From Brotaphodocola sp003480315 (GTDB lineage: Bacteria; Bacillota; Clostridia; Lachnospirales; Lachnospiraceae), in NCBI RefSeq assembly GCF_964246085.1, contig NZ_CAXTPD010000042.1: a DNA stretch of 24,432 nucleotides. One strand, 5' to 3'. The position numbers and the translations under genes were made by a program. Shown piece after piece: positions 1 to 7,206 of this stretch. Under the pieces are notes generated by a model. It searched no databases. It saw only the letters and a list, made by a program, of their open reading frames with translations, and was not told the origin of the DNA. Numbering within the stretch: position 1 is the stretch's first letter; each line of letters opens with the position of its first letter.

Positions 1-72
1 CCACTCAGTGTCTGCGGTTCTGTATGACCGCCCCGGAACTTCGGACCTTATTTGGTTTTATGAAGCAAATTT

Positions 73-381
73 TTATATTGATTCGTACCCCATCTGAAGC
101 GTGATGGCCGCATCTTCCGTCACTTCATCGTTGTCGAACCAGGTGTAGCTACGGACAATTTCGGATAGATTGCCGTTTTCTGCGTCGTAGACCTGCTGTG
201 GAATGCTCTCGATGAGTTTTCCCAGGTTATCGCCCGCTTTCACCTCCGGCATGGGCTGGCCTGCTTTTTTGTACAGCATGCCGATGGCACATGTTACTTC
301 ACAGGTATTGATAAGCCGGGACGGCGGCGTAAACAGGGTTGATTTCAGTTTTACGGACTGAACGGTTAATTCATAGACCAT
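73..381 (-). CDS. Hypothetical 102-aa protein coupled to the DmsA-like gene
   Basis: I do not recognise this family. The protein is small, soluble and acidic towards its C-terminus, with no signal peptide, no membrane segment and two cysteines near residues 27 and 31 (TCEVTCA). Its ATG lies inside the end of the upstream molybdoprotein gene: the 11 bases ATGGTCTATGA hold both the start and the upstream TGA stop. A strong ribosome binding site (GGAGGTGAT, about 7 nt before the ATG) supports the start. The tight overlap suggests it is made together with the molybdoenzyme and might be an accessory or maturation factor. It is much shorter than TorD/DmsD chaperones and shows no ferredoxin motif, so neither an Fe-S subunit nor a classical chaperone can be claimed. 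The gene is complete, with its stop at the left end of the window. Confidence 0.75.
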   Translation of the reverse strand: MVYELTVQSVKLKSTLFTPPSRLINTCEVTCAIGMLYKKAGQPMPEVKAGDNLGKLIESIPQQVYDAENGNLSEIVRSYTWFDNDEVTEDAAITLQMGYESI

Positions 382-2692
382 AACGGATCACCTCCACAAG
401 GTTCGTATGCTGCCCGTTGCCCCGGGCGTAAGGGGTCGGGTGCAGGGATGTCAGCACGTTGATGGAACCGGCTGTGTCGGTTCCGTTTTCGTCCGGCCGG
501 TACCAGGCGCCCTGGGAGATGGCGGTCACCCCCGGCATGATCCGGTCGGTGACGCGCACCGGCATGCGGATCCGGCCGCGGTCATTGAACACCTCTGCCA
601 GGTCTCCGTCCTGCAGGTTCCGGGCTGCGGCATCGACCGGATTCATCCACAGCATCTGAGGATCGATCTTATACATGGCCTGGTTGTTGTCATGGATGCT
701 GTGGCAGCGCCGTTTGGTATGCCATCCGGTCAGCTGCAGCGGATATTTCTCTGTCAGAGGATCCTGCGGTCCCTCTACCGGCGGCACATACCGTGGGATG
801 GCCGGCACAAATTCTTTAAATTCTGTCCTGTATACTTTCTCAGAGAAAATCTCGATTTTTCCACTCTTTGTCGGAAACGGATGTGCTTGCGGATCACGGC
901 GTTCTTCTGCGAAAGCAGGCTGGACCGGCTGCTTCTGATAGCGGAACAGCGCCTGCTTTTTAAAGTCTTCATAATCCGGCAGTTCTGTTTCTGTCTTTCT
1001 CAATTCTTCATATAAATATTCCAGCCACTCTGACGAGGTACGGCCGCAGGTAAACTGTTCTTTTAACCCCAGGCGATCCGCAACCTCAGCGAGCCAGTCA
1101 TACTCAAATCTTCCCTCATACAAAGGTTCGATCACCTTATTGTTGAAGCCAAGGAAATTGCCATACTTCCATGGCATGGTAATGTTTTCGCATTCAAACA
1201 TGGAAATTCCCGGAAGCAGGATATCGGCATATTTCGCGCTGGCCGTCATAAACAGATCACTGACTACAATGAACTCACATTTGCTTTCATCCCGCAGGAT
1301 CTCTGCCGTACGGTTGATATCTCCATGCTGGTTGATGAGTGTGTTGCCCGCCAGATTGAGGATCATCTTGATATCACTTTCCAGCGTAACCGGTTCTTCC
1401 GGTCCGTCAATCCACTGTACCCCATCTTGCTGGTTCATGGTATGGCCATGCAGCACGGCCTCGGTCCAGAGGTAAACCGGGATCTGACGGTTATAATGAT
1501 TCATCTGCTTCGGCCAGGATGGTTTTTTATGTTCCATCCAGTCTGCGGTTCCGCTGGCCCAGCCGCCGGAAATTCCCACATTTCCGGTCATACAGGCAAG
1601 CAGAATGCCGCCCCGGGTGCTCTGTTCTCCATTGGCATTGCGCTGCGGTCCGTATCCCTGAATGAGGGCAGCCGGCTTTGCCAGGGCATAACGCCTTGCC
1701 AGACTTCGGATGGTGTCTGCCGGTACTCCGGTGATCGTTTCTGCCCATTCCGGCGTTTTCTCCACGCCGTCCTTCTCACCGTACAGATAAGAGAGATAAC
1801 ACTCTGACGGGTCCACTCCATCCGGCATATGCTCCTTATCAAAGCCAATACAGCAGCGGTTCAGAAATTCCTGATCCTGCAGGTTTTCTTCCACAATGAC
1901 CCATGCCATGGCATCCATCATGGCACTGTCGGTGGCAGGGCGCACAGGAATCCACTCTGCCTCCAGGCGTACCGCCGTGTCATTCTTTCTCGGATCAACA
2001 ACGACAATGGGAATGCCCTTCTTCTTTGCGCGCAGAAGTACGTTCATGGTAACGCTGTCAAACTTTGTTTCTTCCGGATTATGGCCCCAGAGGATAATGA
2101 AATTTGCATTCAGCCAGTCCTCCGGCTTCTGCCCCGTCTCGTTGGTGCCATACATGAGAGGGGTTGCCTGCCGAATACAGGCTGAGCTGTAGGAATTGTA
2201 GTAATCCAGAAATCCGCCATCCAGATTCAGAAGGCGCTTCGCCAGGCTATTGCCGCGATTCAAGGCACTGATACCCGTTGCATAATTAACATAGCGCGCC
2301 CCCGGTCCGTAAGTATCGCGAATACGGATCCACTCGGAGGCAATGATATCTACCGCTTCTTCCCAGCTGATACGCTCAAATCTGCCTTCACCGCGCTTCC
2401 CCACCCGCTTCATAGGATAACGCAGCCGGTCCTCGCCCAGAAAGGTCTTATGGTAATTCAGACCGCGCACGCAGGCTGTGAGCGGAATCTCTTCCTCAGG
2501 TGCATCGCAGGGGTGCTCCGTACTCAGATGATCGATTTTTCCAGCTTTCATGTGTACGCAGATCACACAGCGTCCGCCGCAGTTATTGCGTCCGGTGGTC
2601 CGGATAACCTGTTCTTTACATATACTCGCTTCTCCGGATATCGCGTCTCCGGTCATGTTCTCTTTTTTCATAAAATTTCTTTTTGTCCTCAT
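371..2692 (-). CDS. DmsA/YnfE-like molybdopterin oxidoreductase
   Basis: Catalytic subunit of the DMSO reductase family, expected to carry a bis-MGD molybdenum cofactor and reduce an S- or N-oxide-type acceptor; the true substrate is unknown. The 773 residues show an N-terminal Fe-S segment (Cys38, Cys42, Cys74), the DmsA hallmark YPMKRVGKRGEGRFERISWEE (from about residue 92), a serine-rich segment YNSYSSA (Ser169/170) that aligns with the DmsA molybdenum-ligand serine, and a C-terminal dinucleotide-binding domain (about 650-773) starting near LQLTGWHTKRRCHS. Two things are odd. The first cysteine of the usual C-X3-C-X3-C cluster motif is Gly34 here, with an extra Cys45. There is also no twin-arginine leader, so a cytoplasmic location is likely. 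No DmsB or DmsC partner is seen in the window. The start is uncertain: Met1 (2692), Met8 (2671) and Met13 (2656) all lie inside the upstream GGDEF gene and none has an ideal ribosome binding site. Confidence 0.9.
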   Translation of the reverse strand: MRTKRNFMKKENMTGDAISGEASICKEQVIRTTGRNNCGGRCVICVHMKAGKIDHLSTEHPCDAPEEEIPLTACVRGLNYHKTFLGEDRLRYPMKRVGKRGEGRFERISWEEAVDIIASEWIRIRDTYGPGARYVNYATGISALNRGNSLAKRLLNLDGGFLDYYNSYSSACIRQATPLMYGTNETGQKPEDWLNANFIILWGHNPEETKFDSVTMNVLLRAKKKGIPIVVVDPRKNDTAVRLEAEWIPVRPATDSAMMDAMAWVIVEENLQDQEFLNRCCIGFDKEHMPDGVDPSECYLSYLYGEKDGVEKTPEWAETITGVPADTIRSLARRYALAKPAALIQGYGPQRNANGEQSTRGGILLACMTGNVGISGGWASGTADWMEHKKPSWPKQMNHYNRQIPVYLWTEAVLHGHTMNQQDGVQWIDGPEEPVTLESDIKMILNLAGNTLINQHGDINRTAEILRDESKCEFIVVSDLFMTASAKYADILLPGISMFECENITMPWKYGNFLGFNNKVIEPLYEGRFEYDWLAEVADRLGLKEQFTCGRTSSEWLEYLYEELRKTETELPDYEDFKKQALFRYQKQPVQPAFAEERRDPQAHPFPTKSGKIEIFSEKVYRTEFKEFVPAIPRYVPPVEGPQDPLTEKYPLQLTGWHTKRRCHSIHDNNQAMYKIDPQMLWMNPVDAAARNLQDGDLAEVFNDRGRIRMPVRVTDRIMPGVTAISQGAWYRPDENGTDTAGSINVLTSLHPTPYARGNGQHTNLVEVIRYGL

Positions 2693-3797
2693 ACATTTTT
2701 TCGTCAGCTTCCTTCAGCATCTCATCCAGAGCCATGCATTCTGTTCTCCAGACCGAACCGCAGGAAATACTGACATGATGCTGTCTGGCATTCAGGCGAA
2801 GCTGGTTTATCAGGAATTCAAACTGCTGCTGCAGAATGTCTGGATAAATCACCACAAATTCATCCCCGCCGATCCGGTAGGTGTGCTCCGGGAAAACTGC
2901 CACGATCTGCTGGGCTGCCCGACGGATAAAGGAATCACCTGCTTCATGCCCCTGCTCATCGTTGATCTGCTTTAAACCATTTAAATCAATATAAACCACT
3001 CCGATATTTTTAAAGCATCTGCCCCGGGATTTTTCCAGCAGGCGAATGTAATAGTTGCGGTTATACAGATTCGTCAGCAGATCGCGGTAGCTTAAATACT
3101 GAAGCTGTTCCTGGCGGTCCTTCATCTCCAGACGGTTCATGAGAAAGAACTGAATGGAAGAGAGGAGCTGAAAATCCCGGTAGTATTTCCGTGGATTGTC
3201 TACACCAAAAAATCCTATCACCGTACCGTCTTTTTTAAATGGAACCGCGATCAGACTGTTGATATTCTGTGCTTTCAGAATATCATAGGTCTTGGCCTCC
3301 TTTTCCTTTTCACGGTCCAGATCAGATATATAAAACATACCGTGCTTCTGAAACATATCAAGCCAGGACTGAACAACCTGAAGCGGTACCTGCTGAAGAT
3401 TGTCAATTTCTTTTGTTATCCCGGGTGCGGCATACTCATATGTATTGTGAACCAGCTGGTTCTCATAATCCACCTTAACGATATAGGACCGGTCTCCCTC
3501 AAAATACTCCGTCACGATTTTCAGAAGGTTATTAATTGCCCGATCCATGTCTTCATGAGAAGAAAGCTCTGTCACACAGCGGATCAGCACCGTACTGCGT
3601 TCCAGTTCCACCACCGCCTCCGAACGGCTTTTTGCAAGCTGTTGGGTGGTCCAGAGATTCCAGCCAAAATAACACCAGAGAAGCAAAAGCACAACCAGAC
3701 TTTCATGTTCCGGATTTCGGTATATGCTCAGTGCCATAGCCAGGGTTATCACGCTCATGACCAGCAGCTGCGCAATTCTTCCTTTTCTTTTTTTCAT
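2616..3797 (-). CDS. Membrane-anchored GAF-GGDEF diguanylate cyclase
   Basis: Probable c-di-GMP synthase with a sensory input. Two short N-terminal hydrophobic stretches (about residues 10-25 and 34-50) anchor it in the membrane. A GAF-like domain follows at about 70-225, with typical strands INSLIAVPFK and GTVIGFFGVDN. A GGDEF domain spans about 235-380, with DLLTNLYNRNYY at its start and an intact RIGGDEFVV active-site loop. The four residues at the usual inhibitory-site position (RxxD, five residues before GGDEF) read VFPE, so product inhibition at an I-site is unlikely. The third codon (ATG at 3797) is chosen as start because AAAGGA lies 9 nt before it but only 3 nt before the first ATG at 3803. 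The 3' end overlaps the start of the DmsA-like gene by up to 77 bp, suggesting co-transcription and coupled translation. Confidence 0.87.
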   Translation of the reverse strand: MKKRKGRIAQLLVMSVITLAMALSIYRNPEHESLVVLLLLWCYFGWNLWTTQQLAKSRSEAVVELERSTVLIRCVTELSSHEDMDRAINNLLKIVTEYFEGDRSYIVKVDYENQLVHNTYEYAAPGITKEIDNLQQVPLQVVQSWLDMFQKHGMFYISDLDREKEKEAKTYDILKAQNINSLIAVPFKKDGTVIGFFGVDNPRKYYRDFQLLSSIQFFLMNRLEMKDRQEQLQYLSYRDLLTNLYNRNYYIRLLEKSRGRCFKNIGVVYIDLNGLKQINDEQGHEAGDSFIRRAAQQIVAVFPEHTYRIGGDEFVVIYPDILQQQFEFLINQLRLNARQHHVSISCGSVWRTECMALDEMLKEADEKMYEDKKKFYEKREHDRRRDIRRSEYM

Positions 3798-3901
3798 CAA
3801 CATTCTTCCTTTACTGAAACAGTCAGGATTTCTGACGCTACATAAATCTATAATTTTATATTATCACATCCTGTCTGACTTTTCACGCAATACTATGTAA
3901 A

Positions 3902-3952
3902 ATAAAAAAAGAAACCCTCTGCATCAAAAAGTTACCAGATGCAGAGGGTTTT
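3902..3952 (-). terminator. Rho-independent terminator of the cysteine desulfidase gene
   Basis: Perfect 14-bp inverted repeat, AAACCCTCTGCATC (3912-3925) with GATGCAGAGGGTTT (3938-3951), and a 12-nt loop. On the minus strand the stem is followed directly by TTTCTTTTTTTATT. It lies 26 bp after the stop of the desulfidase gene and separates that unit from the GGDEF-molybdoprotein unit. Confidence 0.93.
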
Positions 3953-3977
3953 ATCCTGTTTCAGGTTCTGTCCCGAA

Positions 3978-5255
3978 TTATGCTTCGATCATAATCTTGA
4001 TGATCTCTTCGTTGGTTTCTTTCATACCGTCTTTTCCGAGACGTCCGACATTCTGTAAGGTATTCTCTACGCCCTTGGATACAATACCGTCTCCGCCGCG
4101 GAACTGCTGGCCGCGGATATACATGTTGTAGCCGAGGATGCCGGCATCGACTGCTGCCGCGATCTTGGCTGCGCAGGATGCCTTAGCGCCATCACATACA
4201 ATGCCGGATACGATTGCCAGGGCATTGACTACAGTGTGCTCTACTTCCTTCAGGCCGCCGCCGCACAGATATGCGATTCCGGCACCTGCTCCGGCACCTG
4301 CTCCTACTGCTCCACAGTAAGCAGACAGACGGCCGATCGGTGTCTTTACGTGAATGGTTGTCAGGTTTGACAGGATCAGTGCGCGATAACGCTTCTCCTC
4401 GCTGACACCAAGCTCTTTTGCATATACAACGACCGGTACAGAGGTGGTGATACCCTGGTTTCCGCTTCCGGAGTTGATCACAACCGGCATCTCACAGCCA
4501 TTCATGCGGGCATCAGAGCCTGCTGCTGCCATTGCCTTTGCACGAACACGTACATTGTTGCCGTCCATATCAAGGAGCACTTTACCGATGTTTGCGCCGT
4601 AATCATTCTTGATACCCTCTTCCGCAATAGCTACGTTAAAAGCTACCTGCTGGTCCAGAAGGGCTTTGACATCGTCAATATCTGCTGTCATTGCAAAATC
4701 CCAGATATGCTCCATGTCAAGCAGAGTGCGGTCGGTCAGACCTTCCTCACTGTCATCGGAAACTGCCTCGCTCTTTAAAACCTCTCCGTTCTTCTCGATC
4801 AGAACAATGTTGGTGTGGAAGTTTGCGATACGTACCTTTGCATAGGACTTGCCGCTAAATACTGTCACAATGATATCAAAGGTACAGCCGTCCTCCATGT
4901 GCACTACCTGGATCGGAACCTCTTCCATGAACTGCTTCATCTGACGGATCTGCTCCTGGCTTACCGTGGCAATAACCTCTAACTGCTTGTCCGGGTCACC
5001 GGCCACAATGCCTGCTGCCGCTGCTGCATTGATACCCTTTAAATGACCGGTATTCGGTACGATTACAGATTTTACGTTCTTGATAATGCTGCCGCTGGCT
5101 TCTACGACTACCTTATCCGGCATCTCGCCGAGAGTTTTTCTTGCTACTGCTGCTGCATAGGCCAGCGCGATCGGTTCGGTACATCCCATAGCCGGAATCA
5201 ATTCCTCTTTCAGAATCTGAATATATGCCTGATAACGCGGATCTTTCTTCTCCAT
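3978..5255 (-). CDS. cyuA: L-cysteine desulfidase, CyuA/CdsB (UPF0597) family
   Basis: Degrades L-cysteine to pyruvate, ammonia and sulfide using a [4Fe-4S] cluster, as known for CdsB of methanogens and E. coli YhaM/CyuA; the family is related to the alpha chain of Fe-S serine dehydratases. The 425-aa protein carries the family signature AMGCTEPIALAYA with Cys25, and three further conserved cysteines (Cys314 in SAYCGAVGAG, Cys354 and Cys361 in VCDGAKASC) fitting the cluster and active site of the archaeal enzyme. A Gly-Ala run (GAGAGAGAG) follows Cys314. The ATG at 5255 is chosen because AGGGG lies 9 nt upstream; an in-frame extension to 5318 has no such support. It is divergent from a LysR regulator that probably controls it. 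Annotation pipelines may name it an L-serine ammonia-lyase alpha subunit. Confidence 0.9.
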   Translation of the reverse strand: MEKKDPRYQAYIQILKEELIPAMGCTEPIALAYAAAVARKTLGEMPDKVVVEASGSIIKNVKSVIVPNTGHLKGINAAAAAGIVAGDPDKQLEVIATVSQEQIRQMKQFMEEVPIQVVHMEDGCTFDIIVTVFSGKSYAKVRIANFHTNIVLIEKNGEVLKSEAVSDDSEEGLTDRTLLDMEHIWDFAMTADIDDVKALLDQQVAFNVAIAEEGIKNDYGANIGKVLLDMDGNNVRVRAKAMAAAGSDARMNGCEMPVVINSGSGNQGITTSVPVVVYAKELGVSEEKRYRALILSNLTTIHVKTPIGRLSAYCGAVGAGAGAGAGIAYLCGGGLKEVEHTVVNALAIVSGIVCDGAKASCAAKIAAAVDAGILGYNMYIRGQQFRGGDGIVSKGVENTLQNVGRLGKDGMKETNEEIIKIMIEA

Positions 5256-5345
5256 TTTGATTTTCCCCTTTTTCTGCATTTCTGACAGACGGCACATATT
5301 GATCAGGTATGTCCGCACTGCTTTATCATTGTGGCTTGCCTTATT

Positions 5346-5383
5346 GATAAATTTATCGTACCATATAGTTATATTAATGTAAA
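5346..5383 (-). promoter_or_regulatory. cyuA promoter with overlapping palindromic operator
   Basis: On the minus strand, TTTACA (5378-5383), a 17-bp spacer and TACGAT (5355-5360) form a good sigma-A promoter about 90 nt before cyuA. A perfect 12-bp palindrome, GATAAATTTATC (5346-5357), overlaps the -10 and the likely transcription start. It is a plausible site for the divergent LysR protein, though assigning it to that protein is inference. Confidence 0.5.
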
Positions 5384-5439
5384 ATTTAAAGTTTTTATCA
5401 TATCGTTTAAAATTTTTTAATTATCAAAGGAGATTTCCT

Positions 5440-6324
5440 ATGGAATTTCGCGAGATCAGCACCTTTCTGCAGGTTGCACAATATCAGAGCTTTTCCAAGG
5501 CAGCCAGACATCTGGGATACTCCCAGGCCGCCGTCACCATTCAGATCAAGCAGCTGGAGCAGGAGCTTGGTGTCCATCTTTTTGACCGGATCGGAAAACA
5601 GATTTCCCTGACGCATCAGGGACAGGTATTCTATCAGTACGCCGTCTCCATCCGCAACGATCTGGAGCAGGCAAAAAACGCTGTTGCCGATCCTTCCACG
5701 CTAAGCGGCAAGCTCTGCCTCGGCACCATCGAGTCCATCTGCGCTTCCATTTTCCCGGATCTTCTGGCCGAATACCACCGGCTGCACCCGGAGGTCACCA
5801 TCAGCATCGTAACGGATTCTCCCGGAGTACTGCTCGACCGGATGAACGAAAACACCATCGATATCGTGTATCTTCTGGACCGGCGGATCTATGACAACCG
5901 CTGGTGCAAGACCCTGGAGAAACCGGAAGAAAATATCTTTGTGGCCTCCCCGGACCATGAGCTGGCCCTGGCAAAGCGTGAACTGGAGCTTGATGAGGTT
6001 CTGCGCTTTCCGTTTTTCCTGACAGAAAAAGATGCCAGCTACCGTCATATGCTTGAACAGTATCTGGCATCCATAAATCGTTCCGTAAAGCCGTTTCTGG
6101 AAATCGGCAGTACAGAATTCATCATCCATATGCTATTGAAAAATACCGGGATCTCATTTCTTCCGAAATTCACGGTCCAACGGGAATTACAGCAAAAGCA
6201 GCTGACTGCCTTAAATGTCCGCGGCTTCCAGATGCAGACCTGGCGGCAGATTTTCTACCACAAGAATAAATGGGTCACCAGGGAAATGCAGGAATTTCTG
6301 CGCCTGGCAGACAAGATGAGCTAA
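5440..6324 (+). CDS. LysR-family transcriptional regulator
   Basis: A 294-aa regulator with an N-terminal winged helix-turn-helix (about residues 2-62; FLQVAQYQSFSKAARHLGYS and QIKQLEQELGVHLFDR are typical of the family) and a C-terminal periplasmic-binding-like effector domain (about 90-290). The start is well supported by AAAGGAG 8 nt upstream. It is transcribed divergently from the cysteine desulfidase gene, the classic arrangement in which a LysR protein activates its neighbour and represses itself. Cysteine or a derivative is therefore a reasonable effector guess, but nothing in the sequence proves it. The gene ends 11 bp before the convergent TSCPD gene. Confidence 0.93.
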   Translation: MEFREISTFLQVAQYQSFSKAARHLGYSQAAVTIQIKQLEQELGVHLFDRIGKQISLTHQGQVFYQYAVSIRNDLEQAKNAVADPSTLSGKLCLGTIESICASIFPDLLAEYHRLHPEVTISIVTDSPGVLLDRMNENTIDIVYLLDRRIYDNRWCKTLEKPEENIFVASPDHELALAKRELELDEVLRFPFFLTEKDASYRHMLEQYLASINRSVKPFLEIGSTEFIIHMLLKNTGISFLPKFTVQRELQQKQLTALNVRGFQMQTWRQIFYHKNKWVTREMQEFLRLADKMS

Positions 6325-6335
6325 GCCCCTTCAGC

Positions 6336-6593
6336 CTATTTCCGGCTCTCATCGTAACATTTGCGCACAGCCTGGGCCAGCTGGTCTGCGCAGGATGTAT
6401 CCTTAAAACCGCATGTATTGCCATGCAGCGTATTATAGATCTGGTCTACGGTCATGCCGTCTACCAGTTTACTGATTGCCTTTAAATTGCCATCACAGCC
6501 TCTGGTAAATTCTACGTTTCTGACAACATCACCATCTAAGTCAAAAGACAGAGAGGCTGCGCACACATTGTGCGGTTTTACAGTGTATCTCAT
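6336..6593 (-). CDS. TSCPD domain protein (TIGR03905-like)
   Basis: A single-domain 85-aa protein with the TSCPD signature in DTSCADQLAQAV (residues 65-76). Five cysteines (11, 33, 61, 68, 79) and the segments EFTRGCDGNLKAI and GNTCGFKDTSC are well placed for metal or cluster binding. The same domain occurs at the C-terminus of B12-dependent ribonucleotide reductases; stand-alone copies are common in Clostridia and have no established role. The ATG at 6593 is chosen because AAGGAGG lies 9 nt upstream; twelve upstream in-frame codons lack support. It is convergent with the LysR gene and downstream of the HicB-like gene on the same strand, separated from it by a hairpin-rich spacer. Confidence 0.85.
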   Translation of the reverse strand: MRYTVKPHNVCAASLSFDLDGDVVRNVEFTRGCDGNLKAISKLVDGMTVDQIYNTLHGNTCGFKDTSCADQLAQAVRKCYDESRK

Positions 6594-6628
6594 GATCCAA
6601 CTCCTCCTTATCATTCGTTTTCGTGACA

Positions 6629-6701
6629 AAGAATGTGCCCTGGCACATTCTTATGCCGAGGCGTAGTTGCTTCGGCAACCCAGGCTGCCGCAAACAGCCT
6701 G
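6629..6701 (-). repeat. Three tandem hairpins between the HicB-like and TSCPD genes
   Basis: Three inverted repeats sit in a row: AAGAATGTGCC/GGCACATTCTT (6629-6639 with 6642-6652), GTTGC-TTCG-GCAAC (6666-6679, a UUCG-type tetraloop) and CAGGCTG/CAGCCTG (6681-6687 with 6695-6701). On the minus strand the last hairpin met is followed by the weak T-rich stretch TTTGT, so it may end the HicB-like transcript. The whole block could also be a REP-like repeat remnant. Confidence 0.5.
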
Positions 6702-6720
6702 GTCCTGGTCTCCGGACGTA

Positions 6721-6996
6721 TCAGTCACTGTCCGGAAGAAGCTTGATGCGCACGATGATCCTGCGGACGAAACCGCCCTCCGGAACCTCAATATCCTCCT
6801 CATGGCTCTGTGCCGGGAATTCTCCTCCCTCTTCCAGTTCCACCATCAGCCAGTTATAAGCTGCTTCTCTTGCGTCATCCAGAGCATCCTCCAGATCCGG
6901 GCCGTCTCCTTCACAGAGCTCCAGGTCCGGGAATACGATATGGAAACCATCATCGTCTTTATGCGGTGTGATTACCGCTGGATAGGTAAATGTCAT
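6721..6996 (-). CDS. Orphan HicB-like protein
   Basis: A 91-aa protein whose first 60 residues match the HicB partial RNase-H fold: YPAVITPHKDDDGFHIVFPD, then a short acidic turn, then LEDALDDAREAAYNWL. In HicAB toxin-antitoxin pairs this domain neutralises the HicA RNase and is followed by a DNA-binding ribbon-helix-helix or HTH. Here the C-terminus is a short acidic-then-basic tail without a clear DNA-binding domain. No HicA-like gene (about 60 aa, with GSHH-type motif) is seen on either side, so a solitary housekeeping-type HicB is more likely than a working toxin-antitoxin pair. GGAGG 7 nt upstream supports the ATG, and a good promoter lies about 80 bp upstream. Confidence 0.82.
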   Translation of the reverse strand: MTFTYPAVITPHKDDDGFHIVFPDLELCEGDGPDLEDALDDAREAAYNWLMVELEEGGEFPAQSHEEDIEVPEGGFVRRIIVRIKLLPDSD

Positions 6997-7077
6997 GTTC
7001 CTGCCTCCATTTTCTTTCCGTTAATCCAGCTCAGCGCATGAATCCGCGCTGCAGGCTTGTTTAAACGAAGCAGTATC

Positions 7078-7106
7078 AGTATACGACATTATCGCAGATA
7101 TGTAAA
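7078..7106 (-). promoter_or_regulatory. Sigma-A promoter of the HicB-like gene
   Basis: On the minus strand, TTTACA (7101-7106), a 17-bp spacer and TATACT (7078-7083). The predicted leader to the ATG at 6996 is about 75 nt. This makes the HicB-like gene a unit separate from the upstream pseudouridine synthase gene. Confidence 0.65.
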
Positions 7107-7206
7107 TGGATTATCTTTTGTGCTCCGCCGGTTTCCCCATGGATCCACCCGCTTTTTGATTTGTACTTCCTTTGTACATTTTCTAGTCTGTCCATCCTTT
7201 ACGGAT

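Noticed and set aside
407..1015. Open frame of about 200 codons on the plus strand opposite the DmsA-like gene
   Set aside because: Arg/His/Cys-rich composition, no ribosome binding site, and fully inside a well-supported gene on the other strand.
5701..6129. 142-codon minus-strand frame opposite the LysR gene
   Set aside because: Antisense shadow of a strongly conserved regulator; no start signals.
6630..7206. Search for a HicA toxin partner next to the HicB-like gene
   Set aside because: No 50-70-codon frame with the HicA GSHH-type motif or a ribosome binding site on either side, so a toxin-antitoxin pair is not called.
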